DNA of 64,000 nucleotides from JAGVPT01 sp963772165 (GCA_963772165.1 CAVYWA010000012.1:327462-391461), one strand, 5' to 3'; positions 8,281 through 16,545 are shown, numbered from the stretch's first letter. Numbers and translations: made by a program. Notes: generated from the letters alone by a model not told the origin.

Positions 8281-8310
8281 TGTCCGAAAGTATTTCGGAC
8301 AGGTTTTTTT
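8281..8310 (+). terminator. Terminator hairpin inside the cold-shock leader
   Basis: TGTCCGAAA-GTA-TTTCGGACA (9-bp perfect stem, 8281-8301) followed by GG and seven T. It ends 30 bases before the ATG of the cold-shock gene. Upstream, 8145-8158 is complementary over 14 bases (one G-U) to 8301-8314, i.e. to the T-tract itself, and 8192-8201 pairs perfectly with 8235-8244. These could be alternative folds deciding read-through. Confidence 0.7.
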
Positions 8311-8339
8311 GAAAAATCTTTACAGAAAGGAATTGTTCC

Positions 8340-8540
8340 ATGGAGAAGGGAACAGTGAAGTGGTTCAATAGTGCAAAAGGCTTCGGATTTATCCAGCGTG
8401 AATCAGGCGAAGATGTGTTTGTGCACTATAAAGCAATCATCGGCGAAGGCTATAAAACACTGAACGAAGGAGACAAAGTTCAGTTCGACGTCGAGAAAGG
8501 ACCGAAGGGCTTACAGGCAGCCAATGTTACTAAGGTTTAA
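8340..8540 (+). CDS. Cold-shock domain protein
   Basis: Single-domain nucleic-acid chaperone of 66 residues that melts RNA structure. RNP1-like KGFGFIQRE and RNP2-like VFVHYKAI motifs are present, as in the CspA family (GTVKWFNSAKGFGFI at the start). Ribosome site AAAGGAA lies 7-8 bases ahead of the ATG. Preceded by a long leader with a terminator hairpin and followed by its own strong terminator, so it is a single-gene unit. Confidence 0.97.
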   Translation: MEKGTVKWFNSAKGFGFIQRESGEDVFVHYKAIIGEGYKTLNEGDKVQFDVEKGPKGLQAANVTKV

Positions 8541-8560
8541 CGTTTGCTACCAATTTGTTC

Positions 8561-8592
8561 AAAAAACCCTGTTTGAAAGAACAGGGTTTTTT
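8561..8592 (+). terminator. Rho-independent terminator after the cold-shock gene
   Basis: AAAAAACCCTGTT and AACAGGGTTTTTT form a 13-bp stem around a 6-base loop, ending in a T-run. It starts 20 bases after the stop codon. It would also work on the minus strand because the stem begins with an A-run. Confidence 0.92.
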
Positions 8593-8881
8593 GTTTATAG
8601 CACCCGGCCGATTGTTATCCTTTCCGCTTTGAAACTCCCGCCTCTTCCACCCCGCAACTCCTCCGCAAGCGGATTATTGAAATTCGCTTCAAATAGTTCT
8701 ACCTTTAAAGCATAGGTGTGTTTCGTTCTACTTCTGTTTCAATTCACGCAACGTCTCACAAGGTGAACCGAGCATACAACGTTATTTGACGCACACGGGG
8801 CATGAAAAGTTTAGCGGTATCGAAAAACAATTCACAGCGTGAATGATCCTGAAGGTCATCGATGTCATCTGGAGGAGGTCT
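8593..8881. other. Gene-free spacer before the hut region
   Basis: No gene, RNA or convincing promoter found. A TTGACG at about 8788 has no good partner box at the right distance. The last bases hold the GGAGGAGG ribosome site of the next gene. Confidence 0.5.
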
Positions 8882-9364
8882 ATGGAAATCAAGGTCATTA
8901 AAATAGAAAAGCCTGAAGCGACTAATTTCATTTTAGGCCAATCGCATTTTATAAAAACCGTCGAAGATATTCATGAAGCCATCGTTCAAACCAATTCGCA
9001 AATAAAATTCGGCGTCGGATTTTGTGAGTCGTCCGGGCCGGCTCTTGTTCGATGGTCGGGCAACGATCCGGCGCTTATCGAGCTCGCGCAGAAAAATGCA
9101 ATGACGCTTGCGTGCGGACATTGCTTTATTCTCTTTATGGAGAATGGATTTCCCGTAAACATTCTCAACATCGTCAAGAACATTCCTGAAGTTTGCAACA
9201 TCTATTGCGCAACGGCAAATCATGTCGAAGTGATCGTTGCCGAATCAGATCAAGGCCGCGGCATCATGGGCATTATCGATGGCGTAAGGACAAAAGGAAT
9301 CGAAACCGAAGCAGACATCAAAGGAAGAAAAGAATTCCTGCGGAAAATTGGATACAAACTATAA
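8882..9364 (+). CDS. Adenosine-specific kinase family protein
   Basis: 160 residues matching the small adenosine-specific kinase family (PF04008) first described from Pyrobaculum. Typical features are KFGVGFCESSGPALVRWSGN (about 43-62), the ACGHCFILFMENGFPVNILN stretch and GRGIMGIIDG near the C-terminus. The frame is open back to 8843, but GGAGGAGG just before the ATG at 8882 decides the start. The protein is cytoplasmic, with no signal or membrane segment. It precedes the histidine genes by 136 bases with a repeat between, so joint transcription is uncertain. Confidence 0.8.
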   Translation: MEIKVIKIEKPEATNFILGQSHFIKTVEDIHEAIVQTNSQIKFGVGFCESSGPALVRWSGNDPALIELAQKNAMTLACGHCFILFMENGFPVNILNIVKNIPEVCNIYCATANHVEVIVAESDQGRGIMGIIDGVRTKGIETEADIKGRKEFLRKIGYKL

Positions 9365-9390
9365 TTTGAGACATCTGACAAATTGTTTTT

Positions 9391-9454
9391 CACGCAAAGT
9401 CGCGACAAAATAATCCAAAGAACAAACTCCTCGGGCCTATGCGTCTTTGCGCGA
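9391..9454. repeat. Inverted CGCAAAG repeat between genes
   Basis: CACGCAAAG (9391-9399) and CTTTGCGCG (9445-9453) face each other across about 45 bases. Same family as the longer repeats at 14382, 14812, 27753 and 27815. Confidence 0.6.
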
Positions 9455-9500
9455 ACCATACGTTCTGAATTATTCAGAAGCCTCAATCCATAAATGTTTG

Positions 9501-11195
9501 ATGATGAAAATACTTCAACAATCTGACCCACGGCGTACGATCACTGCGCCGCGGGGATTACAGCGTTCCTGCAAAGGATGGATTCAAGAAGCCGCCCTCC
9601 GTATGCTGATGAATAACCTCGACCCCGCCGTTGCTGAGAAACCGCATGAGTTGATCGTCTACGGCGGAACGGGAAAGGCTGCCCGCAACTGGGAATGCTT
9701 TGATGCGATTGTCAAAAGCTTAAGGGATCTCGAGAACGACGAAACGCTGTTGGTCCAATCGGGAAAGCCGGTCGGAGTTTTCCGCACACATGAAAATGCA
9801 CCCCGCGTGCTTATCTCGAACGCAATGCTCGTCCCGAAATGGGCGACATGGGATGAATTCCGCAGGCTCGAAGGACTCGGCCTAACGATGTACGGGCAGA
9901 TGACCGCCGGCAGCTGGATCTACATCGGCACACAGGGAATTTTGCAGGGGACGTACGAAACGTTCGCCGCGTGTGCTGCAAAGCATTTTGGGGGAACGCT
10001 TGCGGGCCGATTCCTGCTCACCGCAGGACTCGGCGGAATGGGAGGGGCACAGCCGCTTGCCGCAACGCTGAACGGTGCCGCATGTCTTGTTGTGGAAGTC
10101 GATCGTGGTCGAATTGAAAAACGGCTCCAGACAAATTACCTGGACAGAATGACGGAGGACGTCGACGAAGCGCTCTCTCTTATCCGCGAAGCGAAAACAA
10201 AAAAACAGCCGCTCTCTGTGGGCCTTTTGGGAAACGCTGCCGACATCATTCCAAAAATCGCAAAAGGAAAATTTGTTCCCGACATTGTCACCGATCAAAC
10301 ATCCGCCCATGATACGTTGAACGGCTATGTTCCCGCGGGCCTTTCATACAAAAGAGCATTAGACCTTCGAAAGAAAAATCCAAAAAAATATGCAGAGCTC
10401 GCCCAGGCTTCGATTGCAGAGCATGTGCAGGCAATGCTCAAGCTTTTGAAAAAAGGCGCCGTTGTTTTCGACTACGGAAATAATATCCGCGGCGAAGCGT
10501 TGGCACACGGTGTGAAGAAAGCGTTCGACATCCCGGGATTCGTACCGGAGTACATTCGTCCGTTGTTTTGCGACGGCAAGGGCCCGTTCAGATGGGCGGC
10601 ATTGTCGGGAAATCCCGAGGATATCTACCGAACCGACCGCGCTGTGATGGAAACCTTCCCCCACAATACGCCGCTGTGCAACTGGATCGAGAAAGCTCAG
10701 AAGCGAATTTCGTTTCAGGGATTGCCGGCGCGAATTTGCTGGCTCGGCTACGGTGAACGGGCTGTGATGGGAAAAATTTTTAACGACCTCGTAGCACGTG
10801 GAGAACTCAGTGCACCGATTGTTATCGGCCGCGACCATCTGGACTGCGGGTCGGTCGCTTCGCCGAATCGCGAAACGGAAAAAATGAAAGACGGCAGCGA
10901 TGCGATCGCGGATTGGCCGATTCTTAACGCCCTCTTAAACGCCGTCGGCGGTGCAAGCTGGGTCAGCGTGCACCATGGCGGCGGAGTCGGCATCGGAAAT
11001 TCAATCCATGCCGGAATGGTGGTCGTTGCCGATGGAACCAGGGAAGCTGAAACGCGATTACAGCGAGTGTTGACATACGACCCGGGAATGGGAATTCTCC
11101 GCCATGCGGATGCGGGTTATACGGAAGCAATTGAAAACGCAAAGAAATGGAACGTGAAAATCCCGATGCGCTCAGGAGAGAATCTCAAACGATGA
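9501..11195 (+). CDS. hutU: Urocanate hydratase
   Basis: Second step of histidine degradation: hydrates urocanate to 4-imidazolone-5-propionate with a tightly bound NAD+. From the ATG at 9501 the protein is 564 residues, close to the usual ~550; the frame is open to 9447 but those residues are not family-like. No good ribosome site is visible. Recognisable blocks: LIVYGGTGKAARNWE, the NAD-binding GLGGMGGAQPLA (about 180), LGNAADIIP, and the C-terminal RPLFCDGKGPFRWAALSGNP and SWVSVHHGGGVGIGNSIHAG. No hutH is in the window, so the ammonia-lyase step must be encoded elsewhere. Confidence 0.96.
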   Translation: MMKILQQSDPRRTITAPRGLQRSCKGWIQEAALRMLMNNLDPAVAEKPHELIVYGGTGKAARNWECFDAIVKSLRDLENDETLLVQSGKPVGVFRTHENAPRVLISNAMLVPKWATWDEFRRLEGLGLTMYGQMTAGSWIYIGTQGILQGTYETFAACAAKHFGGTLAGRFLLTAGLGGMGGAQPLAATLNGAACLVVEVDRGRIEKRLQTNYLDRMTEDVDEALSLIREAKTKKQPLSVGLLGNAADIIPKIAKGKFVPDIVTDQTSAHDTLNGYVPAGLSYKRALDLRKKNPKKYAELAQASIAEHVQAMLKLLKKGAVVFDYGNNIRGEALAHGVKKAFDIPGFVPEYIRPLFCDGKGPFRWAALSGNPEDIYRTDRAVMETFPHNTPLCNWIEKAQKRISFQGLPARICWLGYGERAVMGKIFNDLVARGELSAPIVIGRDHLDCGSVASPNRETEKMKDGSDAIADWPILNALLNAVGGASWVSVHHGGGVGIGNSIHAGMVVVADGTREAETRLQRVLTYDPGMGILRHADAGYTEAIENAKKWNVKIPMRSGENLKR

Positions 11196-11342
11196 CGATA
11201 GGGTTATGCGAGACGTGTTGCTTTCATACGCTCATCACCAATAAACAAAAAAGCACGTTTCATTTATGCGAGAAAAGTAAAACGGATTCTTCGTTTAGTA
11301 AATACCCGCGCTTGCCGGTCTTGAATTGTAGGGGATATCAAT

Positions 11343-11402
11343 CCACGAAGGACACAAAGGGGCACGAAGTAAGAACTTAGTGTGCCTTCGTGTTCTTCAT
11401 GG
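11343..11402. repeat. Inverted CACGAAGGACAC heptad repeat
   Basis: CCACGAAGGACACAAAGG (from 11343) is mirrored by GTGCCTTCGTGTTCTTCATGG (to 11402) across a short loop. The arms step in units of seven bases. It ends 9 bases before the hutI start, so it would be part of the hutI leader. The remaining gap 11196-11342 shows nothing else. Confidence 0.6.
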
Positions 11403-11411
11403 AAATTAAAC

Positions 11412-12650
11412 ATGAACATTCTCATCAAAAATATTCGTCAGCTTGTTACGGTTGCCTCCGACGGTAAGCCGTTTAAAGCCGGAAAAGAAATGCGCGAACT
11501 GAACGTCATTGAGAACGCGGCTGTGCTCGTCGAAAATGGAATTATTCAGCGCATCGGACCGACAAATGAATTGTCGGCTTCGTCCGACATTGACGTCCTC
11601 GATGCATCCAATCGTGTTGCTTTGCCGGGATTTGTCGATTCGCATACGCACGCCGTGTTTGCCGGAAGCCGTGAAAATGAATTTGTGATGCGCGCAGAAG
11701 GAAAATCGTACGAGGAGATCGGCAACGCGGGCGGAGGAATTCTTTCAACGATGAATGCTACGCGGGGAGCGACAAAAAAAGAACTCCTCAGGTCAGCGGG
11801 ACGCCGGCTGAACGAAATGATGAAACTCGGAACCACAACGGTCGAAATAAAAAGCGGCTACGGTCTCAACGCCGAATCGGAAACAAAACTCCTCGACGTC
11901 ATCCACGACCTCCGCAGGGATCATTACATGACGGTCATCCCGACTTTTCTCGGCGCGCACGCCTTGCCCCCCGAGTTCGCCGGGGACAGAAACGGCTACG
12001 TTGAACTCATCACGAACAGAATGTTGCCGTACATCGGTGGACGGCAGCTTGCGATCTTTTGCGATGTCTTCTGCGACGAGGGATATTTCGACCTTCATCA
12101 GACGGAACAGATCCTGCTTGAAGCAAAGAGGTATGGACTCATCCCGAAACTCCACGCCGACCAACTGTGCGCGATAGGCGGAACGGAACTTGGAGTCCAG
12201 CTCAACGCAGTTTCGGTTGACCACCTCGAACATCTCACGCCGAGCGGCCTCGATGCCTTGAAACGATCATCGACAATAGCGACGGTCCTTCCCGGAGCCT
12301 CGTTTTTCTTGAACCATCCGTATGCCCCGGCCCGCTCTATGATCGACGCAAATATCCCGCTGGCAATTGCCACAGATTTCAATCCAGGTTCATCAATGTC
12401 ATTTTCAATGCCGATGATGATGACCATCGCATGCACACAGATGAAGATGACGCCGGAAGAAACAATCTCCGCCTGCACGCTGAACGGAGCGGCGGCCCTT
12501 GGACTATCGCACGAAACGGGCAGTATCGAGGTCGGTAAACAGGGAGATATCATATTGTACGATGTTCCAAATTACACCTACATTCCGTATCATTATGGTG
12601 TAAATCTTGTCTGGAAAATAATTAAGAACGGTACCGTGCTTGAGTTCTAA
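11412..12650 (+). CDS. hutI: Imidazolonepropionase
   Basis: Third step of histidine degradation: opens the imidazolone ring to give N-formimino-L-glutamate; a metal-dependent amidohydrolase. 412 residues from ATG 11412 (MNILIKNIRQLVTV), normal length. Metal-site motifs in order: GFVDSHTHAVFAGSRENEF (HxH), FLGAHALPPEF, KLHADQL, DHLEHLT and ATDFNPGSS. The frame extends ten codons upstream without support. Follows hutU by 216 bases and overlaps the next start by 11 bases. Confidence 0.97.
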   Translation: MNILIKNIRQLVTVASDGKPFKAGKEMRELNVIENAAVLVENGIIQRIGPTNELSASSDIDVLDASNRVALPGFVDSHTHAVFAGSRENEFVMRAEGKSYEEIGNAGGGILSTMNATRGATKKELLRSAGRRLNEMMKLGTTTVEIKSGYGLNAESETKLLDVIHDLRRDHYMTVIPTFLGAHALPPEFAGDRNGYVELITNRMLPYIGGRQLAIFCDVFCDEGYFDLHQTEQILLEAKRYGLIPKLHADQLCAIGGTELGVQLNAVSVDHLEHLTPSGLDALKRSSTIATVLPGASFFLNHPYAPARSMIDANIPLAIATDFNPGSSMSFSMPMMMTIACTQMKMTPEETISACTLNGAAALGLSHETGSIEVGKQGDIILYDVPNYTYIPYHYGVNLVWKIIKNGTVLEF

Positions 12651-13260
12651 TCGCAAAAGAATATCTCCTCCGCTTGTTGCAGGCATCGATCTTGCGGGGA
12701 GCCCGAAACGGAACACCGGAGTCTGCCTTCTCAAGGGGCGGCGAATTGTTTTTTGGAAGACAGTATTTTCCAACGAGGAGATTCTGGAGTTTATCGACCG
12801 CACAAAGCCTAATCTTATCGCAATCGACGCGCCGCTAAATCTTCCACCGGGAAGAAAAACGCTCGACGACCGGAATGGCGAACATTTTCGGCCATGCGAC
12901 CGTGAATTGCTGAAACGGGGTATTCGATTTTTTCCTATCACCCTCGGTCCGATGCGAATGCTCACCGAGCGCGGCATCGCATTGAAAAAGAAATTTACCC
13001 GCAAAGGGTACAGCGTCATTGAAATGTATCCGGGTGCCGCACAGGATGTATGGAAAACCGGGCGCAAACAGGACGGCCTTCCCGGACTGCGGAGGGGGCT
13101 GGAAAAACTCGGCGTCAAGGGACTCGACAAAAAGATGAACGGCGACGAACTCGACGCAGTCACGGGAGCGTTGGTCGGATTCTGGTATATGAAAGGAAAA
13201 GCAGAAGTATTGGGGAATTTCAAAGAAGGGGCGATCGTTATTCCGCTCCCGGTTTCATGA
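12640..13260 (+). CDS. DUF429 family protein (predicted nuclease fold)
   Basis: 206 residues from a TTG at 12640 that overlaps the end of hutI by 11 bases, indicating coupling. The start is a guess because no ATG precedes the conserved GIDLAGSPKRNTG (residues 15-27). That motif, IAIDAPLNLPPGR, FFPITLGPMRMLTERGI, IEMYPGAA and the late GDELDAVTGALVG are features of DUF429, predicted to have an RNase H-like fold with acidic catalytic residues. Function unknown; its place in a histidine operon is unexplained. Confidence 0.7.
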   Translation: MSSNRKRISPPLVAGIDLAGSPKRNTGVCLLKGRRIVFWKTVFSNEEILEFIDRTKPNLIAIDAPLNLPPGRKTLDDRNGEHFRPCDRELLKRGIRFFPITLGPMRMLTERGIALKKKFTRKGYSVIEMYPGAAQDVWKTGRKQDGLPGLRRGLEKLGVKGLDKKMNGDELDAVTGALVGFWYMKGKAEVLGNFKEGAIVIPLPVS

Positions 13261-13268
13261 ACTCTGTA

Positions 13269-13322
13269 TTCTGCCTCCTGCCTCCTGTTTCCAATATGGA
13301 ATTCAGGAGGCAGGAGACAGAA
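13269..13322. repeat. CCTCCTG heptad inverted repeat
   Basis: Arms 13269-13287 and 13304-13322 are 19 bases each with one mismatch, built on the seven-base unit CCTCCTG and its complement, with a 16-base loop. No T-run follows, so it is not an obvious terminator. It fills the gap before ftcD. Confidence 0.75.
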
Positions 13323-13352
13323 AACAGAATATTATTCCTAAAATAAACAGCT

Positions 13353-14372
13353 ATGAAAAAAATCATCGAATGTGTTCCCAATTTCAGCGAAGGACGAAAC
13401 GCAAGTACCATCAAAGCGATCGCCGAGAGTATCCACAGCGTTGATAATGTTAAACTGCTGAATGTCGAACCGGATAAGGACTATAACCGCGTCGTGGTAA
13501 CATTTATCGGCGATCCGGACGGTGTTGCCGAGGCAGCATTCCAATCGACAAAAATTGCTGCGATGCTTATCGACATGGCGCACCACAAAGGCGAGCACCC
13601 GCGAATCGGCGCAACGGATGTCGTTCCGTTTATTCCGGTCTCCGGAACAACGATGGACGAGTGTGTCGGGCTTGCGAAAGCGTTCGGCAGGCGCGTTGCT
13701 TCGGAACTCCATATCCCGGTGTACCTTTACGAAGCAGCGGCAACGTCGCCCGGTAGAAAAAATCTTGCCGACGTTCGTAAGGGAGAATACGAGGGGCTTG
13801 CTGAAAAACTTCTCGACCCAAAATGGAAACCCGACTACGGAGCGCCGGTCTTTAATAAAAAATCGGGCGCAACGGTAACCGGCGCTCGCAAATTTCTCAT
13901 CGCATACAATGTGAACCTCAACACGGCGGACGCGTCCGTGGCACAAGAAATTGCGCAGCGAATTCGGGAAAGCGGCCGGGTGAAAAAAGACGCCTCGGGA
14001 ACTGCTCTGAAGAGTGAAAAGGGTGAAACGGTAAAGATTCCCGGATCGTTGAAAGCAGTCAAAGCGATGGGAGTGGTAGTGGACCGGCTCAATATCGCAC
14101 AGGTCTCCATCAATCTTGTGGATTATGAAACAACTCCGCCGCATATTGCGTTTGAAGAGGTGAAGAAGCTTGCACGCTCGCTCGGCGCCGATGCAACCGG
14201 AAGCGAGATCATCGGCTTGACGCCGTTGAAAGCATTGCTGATGGCTGGGAGATTCTACGATTCCCGCGAAACATCGGAAGAACGGCTGATCTCACTCGCA
14301 ATTGACCGGCTAGGATTAAACCAATTGGACCAATTCGACCCGCAGAAAAAAATTATAGAATACCAATTATAG
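13353..14372 (+). CDS. ftcD: Glutamate formimidoyltransferase
   Basis: Transfers the formimino group from N-formimino-L-glutamate to tetrahydrofolate, releasing glutamate. 339 residues, the monofunctional bacterial form (in animals it is fused to the cyclodeaminase). N-terminal MKKIIECVPNFSEGRN, the HHKGEHPRIGATDVVPFIP block (about 78-96) and LIAYNVNLNT (about 184-193) are diagnostic. The partner cyclodeaminase fchA follows, but a GxxExxY cassette has been inserted between them. Confidence 0.96.
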   Translation: MKKIIECVPNFSEGRNASTIKAIAESIHSVDNVKLLNVEPDKDYNRVVVTFIGDPDGVAEAAFQSTKIAAMLIDMAHHKGEHPRIGATDVVPFIPVSGTTMDECVGLAKAFGRRVASELHIPVYLYEAAATSPGRKNLADVRKGEYEGLAEKLLDPKWKPDYGAPVFNKKSGATVTGARKFLIAYNVNLNTADASVAQEIAQRIRESGRVKKDASGTALKSEKGETVKIPGSLKAVKAMGVVVDRLNIAQVSINLVDYETTPPHIAFEEVKKLARSLGADATGSEIIGLTPLKALLMAGRFYDSRETSEERLISLAIDRLGLNQLDQFDPQKKIIEYQL

Positions 14373-14381
14373 GGGGATCAT

Positions 14382-14834
14382 CACGCAAAGGCGCTAAGAC
14401 GCAAGGGGGGAGTTGAATGAACGAAAATGAAATTGCTACGAAAATTGTAGATGCTGCGTTCAAGATTCATAAAACAGTCGGACCGGGGCTGCTCGAATCT
14501 GTTTACGAAACTCTTACGGCGTATGAGTTGACCGAACGAGACCTTCACTTTACCCGTCAACAAATGATTGCTGTTTTTTTATGAACAAATACGATTTGAC
14601 GAAGGGTTTCGAGCAGATATAATAGTTGAAAACAAAGTGATCGTAGAATTGAAATCCATAGAAACAATCGCGCCTGTTCACAAAAAACAATTGTTGACCT
14701 ATTTGCGACTTGCCGATAAAAGGCTTGGACTTCTTATCAATTTTGGTGGCGTTTTAATCAAGAACGGCATCACAAGAGTAGTAAACAATTTAGTAGAGTA
14801 AGACCTGCTTTTTGCGTCTTAGCGCCTTTGCGCG
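14382..14834. mobile_element. GxxExxY cassette bracketed by 23-bp inverted repeats
   Basis: Left arm 14382-14404 and right arm 14812-14834 are inverted copies agreeing at 22 of 23 bases (unit CACGCAAAGGCGCTAAGACG). They enclose one gene with 12 bases between left arm and ATG and 10 bases between stop and right arm, giving a 453-base cassette between ftcD and fchA. The same repeat occurs without a gene elsewhere in the window. Calling it mobile is inference from this arrangement; no transposase or target duplication was seen. Confidence 0.5.
14417..14801 (+). pseudogene. GxxExxY protein gene, single-base frameshift
   Basis: Belongs to the GxxExxY family of about 125 residues, function unknown, with a PD-(D/E)XK-like look: MNENEIATKIVDAAFKIHK, the name motif in VGPGLLESVYE (residues about 21-31), then FRADIIVENKVIVELKSIE, which matches the D...ExK core, and LLTYLRLADKRLGLLINFG. 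The reading frame breaks at a run of seven T (14574-14580); six T would restore a 127-residue protein. This may be decay, slippage, or a homopolymer sequencing error. A GGGGGGAG ribosome site precedes the ATG. Confidence 0.85.
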
Positions 14835-14859
14835 AGACAAAACTGTGACTTAAAGAAAA

Positions 14860-15498
14860 ATGCTAACAACGAAAACCGTTAACGACTTTATCGACGAAGT
14901 GGCATCCAGCAGTCCGGCCCCCGGCGGCGGGAGCGTGGCCGCGCTTGCCGGCGCACTTGGCGCCGCCCTCACAGCGATGGTCAGCAACCTGACAATCGGA
15001 AAAAAGAAATATCTCTCCGTGCAGGGAGCAATGGAAGATGTGTTGAAACAATCGGAAGCTCTGCGCGCGTCGTTTGCAAAACTCATCGATGCCGATGCGG
15101 AGGCATTCAACACCATCATGAGCGCATTCAACCTGCCGAAAGACACCGAGGCAGAAAAAACAAAACGATCGGAAGCAATCCAACAGGCAACAAAAGCAGC
15201 GACGGAAATCCCTTTGCGTGTCATGCAATTATGCGAGCAGGCATTGGTCCTCACACAAGCCGCAGCAGAAAAAGGAAATGTCAATTCGATTTCGGACGCC
15301 GGCGTTGCAGCGCTAATGCTCCGCGCTGCATGCCTTGGTGCAAAACTCAACGTTCAGATCAACCTCGGGTCGCTCAAAGACGGTGTGTTTGTTCAAGAGA
15401 CAGCTTCCCGCGCCGAAAACATCTGCGCGCGTGTGGAAGCAATGAGCAGCGATATTCACAAACGCGTAAACGAATCGCTTTTACCAGCGCACCCATGA
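14860..15498 (+). CDS. fchA: Formimidotetrahydrofolate cyclodeaminase
   Basis: Converts 5-formimino-tetrahydrofolate to 5,10-methenyl-tetrahydrofolate and ammonia, completing the FtcD route. 212 residues, all helical. The N-terminal SSPAPGGGSVAALAGALGAAL (residues about 17-36) is the family signature, with the VSNLTIGKKKY stretch after it. Ends 13 bases before hutG. Confidence 0.95.
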   Translation: MLTTKTVNDFIDEVASSSPAPGGGSVAALAGALGAALTAMVSNLTIGKKKYLSVQGAMEDVLKQSEALRASFAKLIDADAEAFNTIMSAFNLPKDTEAEKTKRSEAIQQATKAATEIPLRVMQLCEQALVLTQAAAEKGNVNSISDAGVAALMLRAACLGAKLNVQINLGSLKDGVFVQETASRAENICARVEAMSSDIHKRVNESLLPAHP

Positions 15499-15511
15499 AA
15501 GGATAGGCTTA

Positions 15512-16486
15512 GTGGAAATTGCATGGAAGTTGCTCAGCGACGCCCCGGACGCGGTTTTCTTTTCACGTAACGACGAATCCGATCCCCGGATGGGGGATAT
15601 CGTCCGCCGCCAAAAAGAAAATCTTTCGCCGGATATTCGAATCGGAATTGTAGGGTTTCCGGAGGACGAGGGGGTCAAAAGAAACCGCGGGCGTGTCGGT
15701 GCAAAGGAAGCGCCGAATGAAATCCGCAAGGCGTTATACAAGTTTACCCCGTTTGCCATCTCAAAGAGCAAGCAGATACCGGAGCTTCCCATCTTTGATT
15801 TCGGGAACGTGAAGACCGGAGGATCACTGGAAGAAACCCATCAGCGAGTTCAAGCCGTCGTTGAGACCCTTGTTGCGAACAACATCCTTCCGATCGTCCT
15901 TGGCGGGGGCCACGATGCCACCTACCCTACGTTCCTTGCTTTTTCCAAAAAGGCCGCGAGCACCGGCGCCATCAACATCGACACGCATCTGAATTTCCGC
16001 AAATCGGACCCGCACCGAAGCAACGGGACCGCTTTCCGTCAGATCCTCGACCACACCCACAGCCCCCTTGCGCCGATGAACTTCGTTGAGGTCGGCGCGC
16101 AATCCTTTGCCAACTCAAAAGAGCATTACGAAGAACTGAACGACCGGGGAGCGACGGTGTTCACGCTTGGAGATGTGCGGAAAGAACGGATAGAAAAAAT
16201 CCTCGACATTGCGTACGAGATTGCTTCTAATTCCTCCGAGCGAATGTACGTCAGCTTCGACCTTGATTCAGTCCAAAGCAGCGACGCGCCCGGCGTCAGC
16301 GCTTCGTATCCGACCGGCCTCACCGCCGAAGAATTATTGAAGGCAGCCCATTTCGCCGGTCTTCGCCAAAAGATAAAAGCGATCGACATTGTCGAGGTCA
16401 ACCCAAAGTTCGACGTCGACGGCAAGACGAGCAAACTGGCCGCACTCGTGGTGATGTATTTTCTCGCGGGAGTGGCGAACAGATAG
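15512..16486 (+). CDS. hutG: Formimidoylglutamase-like ureohydrolase
   Basis: Arginase/agmatinase-superfamily enzyme expected to hydrolyse N-formimino-L-glutamate to glutamate and formamide. 324 residues from GTG 15512, with AAAGGATAG upstream. Manganese-site motifs: VLGGGHDATYPT (about 128), INIDTHLNFR (about 154) and SFDLDSVQSSDAPGVSASYP (about 249). In the second motif the usual last Asp of DxHxD is Asn. It is adjacent to fchA, so this genome has both known ways of handling formiminoglutamate; the substrate is inferred from the neighbours. Confidence 0.8.
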   Translation: MEIAWKLLSDAPDAVFFSRNDESDPRMGDIVRRQKENLSPDIRIGIVGFPEDEGVKRNRGRVGAKEAPNEIRKALYKFTPFAISKSKQIPELPIFDFGNVKTGGSLEETHQRVQAVVETLVANNILPIVLGGGHDATYPTFLAFSKKAASTGAINIDTHLNFRKSDPHRSNGTAFRQILDHTHSPLAPMNFVEVGAQSFANSKEHYEELNDRGATVFTLGDVRKERIEKILDIAYEIASNSSERMYVSFDLDSVQSSDAPGVSASYPTGLTAEELLKAAHFAGLRQKIKAIDIVEVNPKFDVDGKTSKLAALVVMYFLAGVANR

Positions 16487-16488
16487 GC

Positions 16489-16545
16489 CGGTGAGAGTCC
16501 GGGGTTCGTAGTCCTGAGTCCGGAGTTCTAAGTCAGGGAACAAAT
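16489..16545. repeat. Heptad repeat of the TCCGGAG type
   Basis: TCCGGGG, TTCGTAG, TCCTGAG, TCCGGAG, TTCTAAG, TCAGGGA follow each other in seven-base steps directly after hutG. Imperfect tandem repeat; no coding potential. Confidence 0.6.

Noticed and set aside
8788..8882. Promoter for the adenosine-specific kinase gene
   Set aside because: TTGACG is present but no acceptable -10 box lies at 15-19 bases.
11147..11380. 77-codon open frame at the end of hutU
   Set aside because: Overlaps hutU out of frame and runs into the heptad repeat; the composition is that of the repeat.
14382..14834. CRISPR-like or integron-like array at the heptad repeats
   Set aside because: There are no regularly spaced identical repeats with unique spacers, and no cas or integrase genes nearby.
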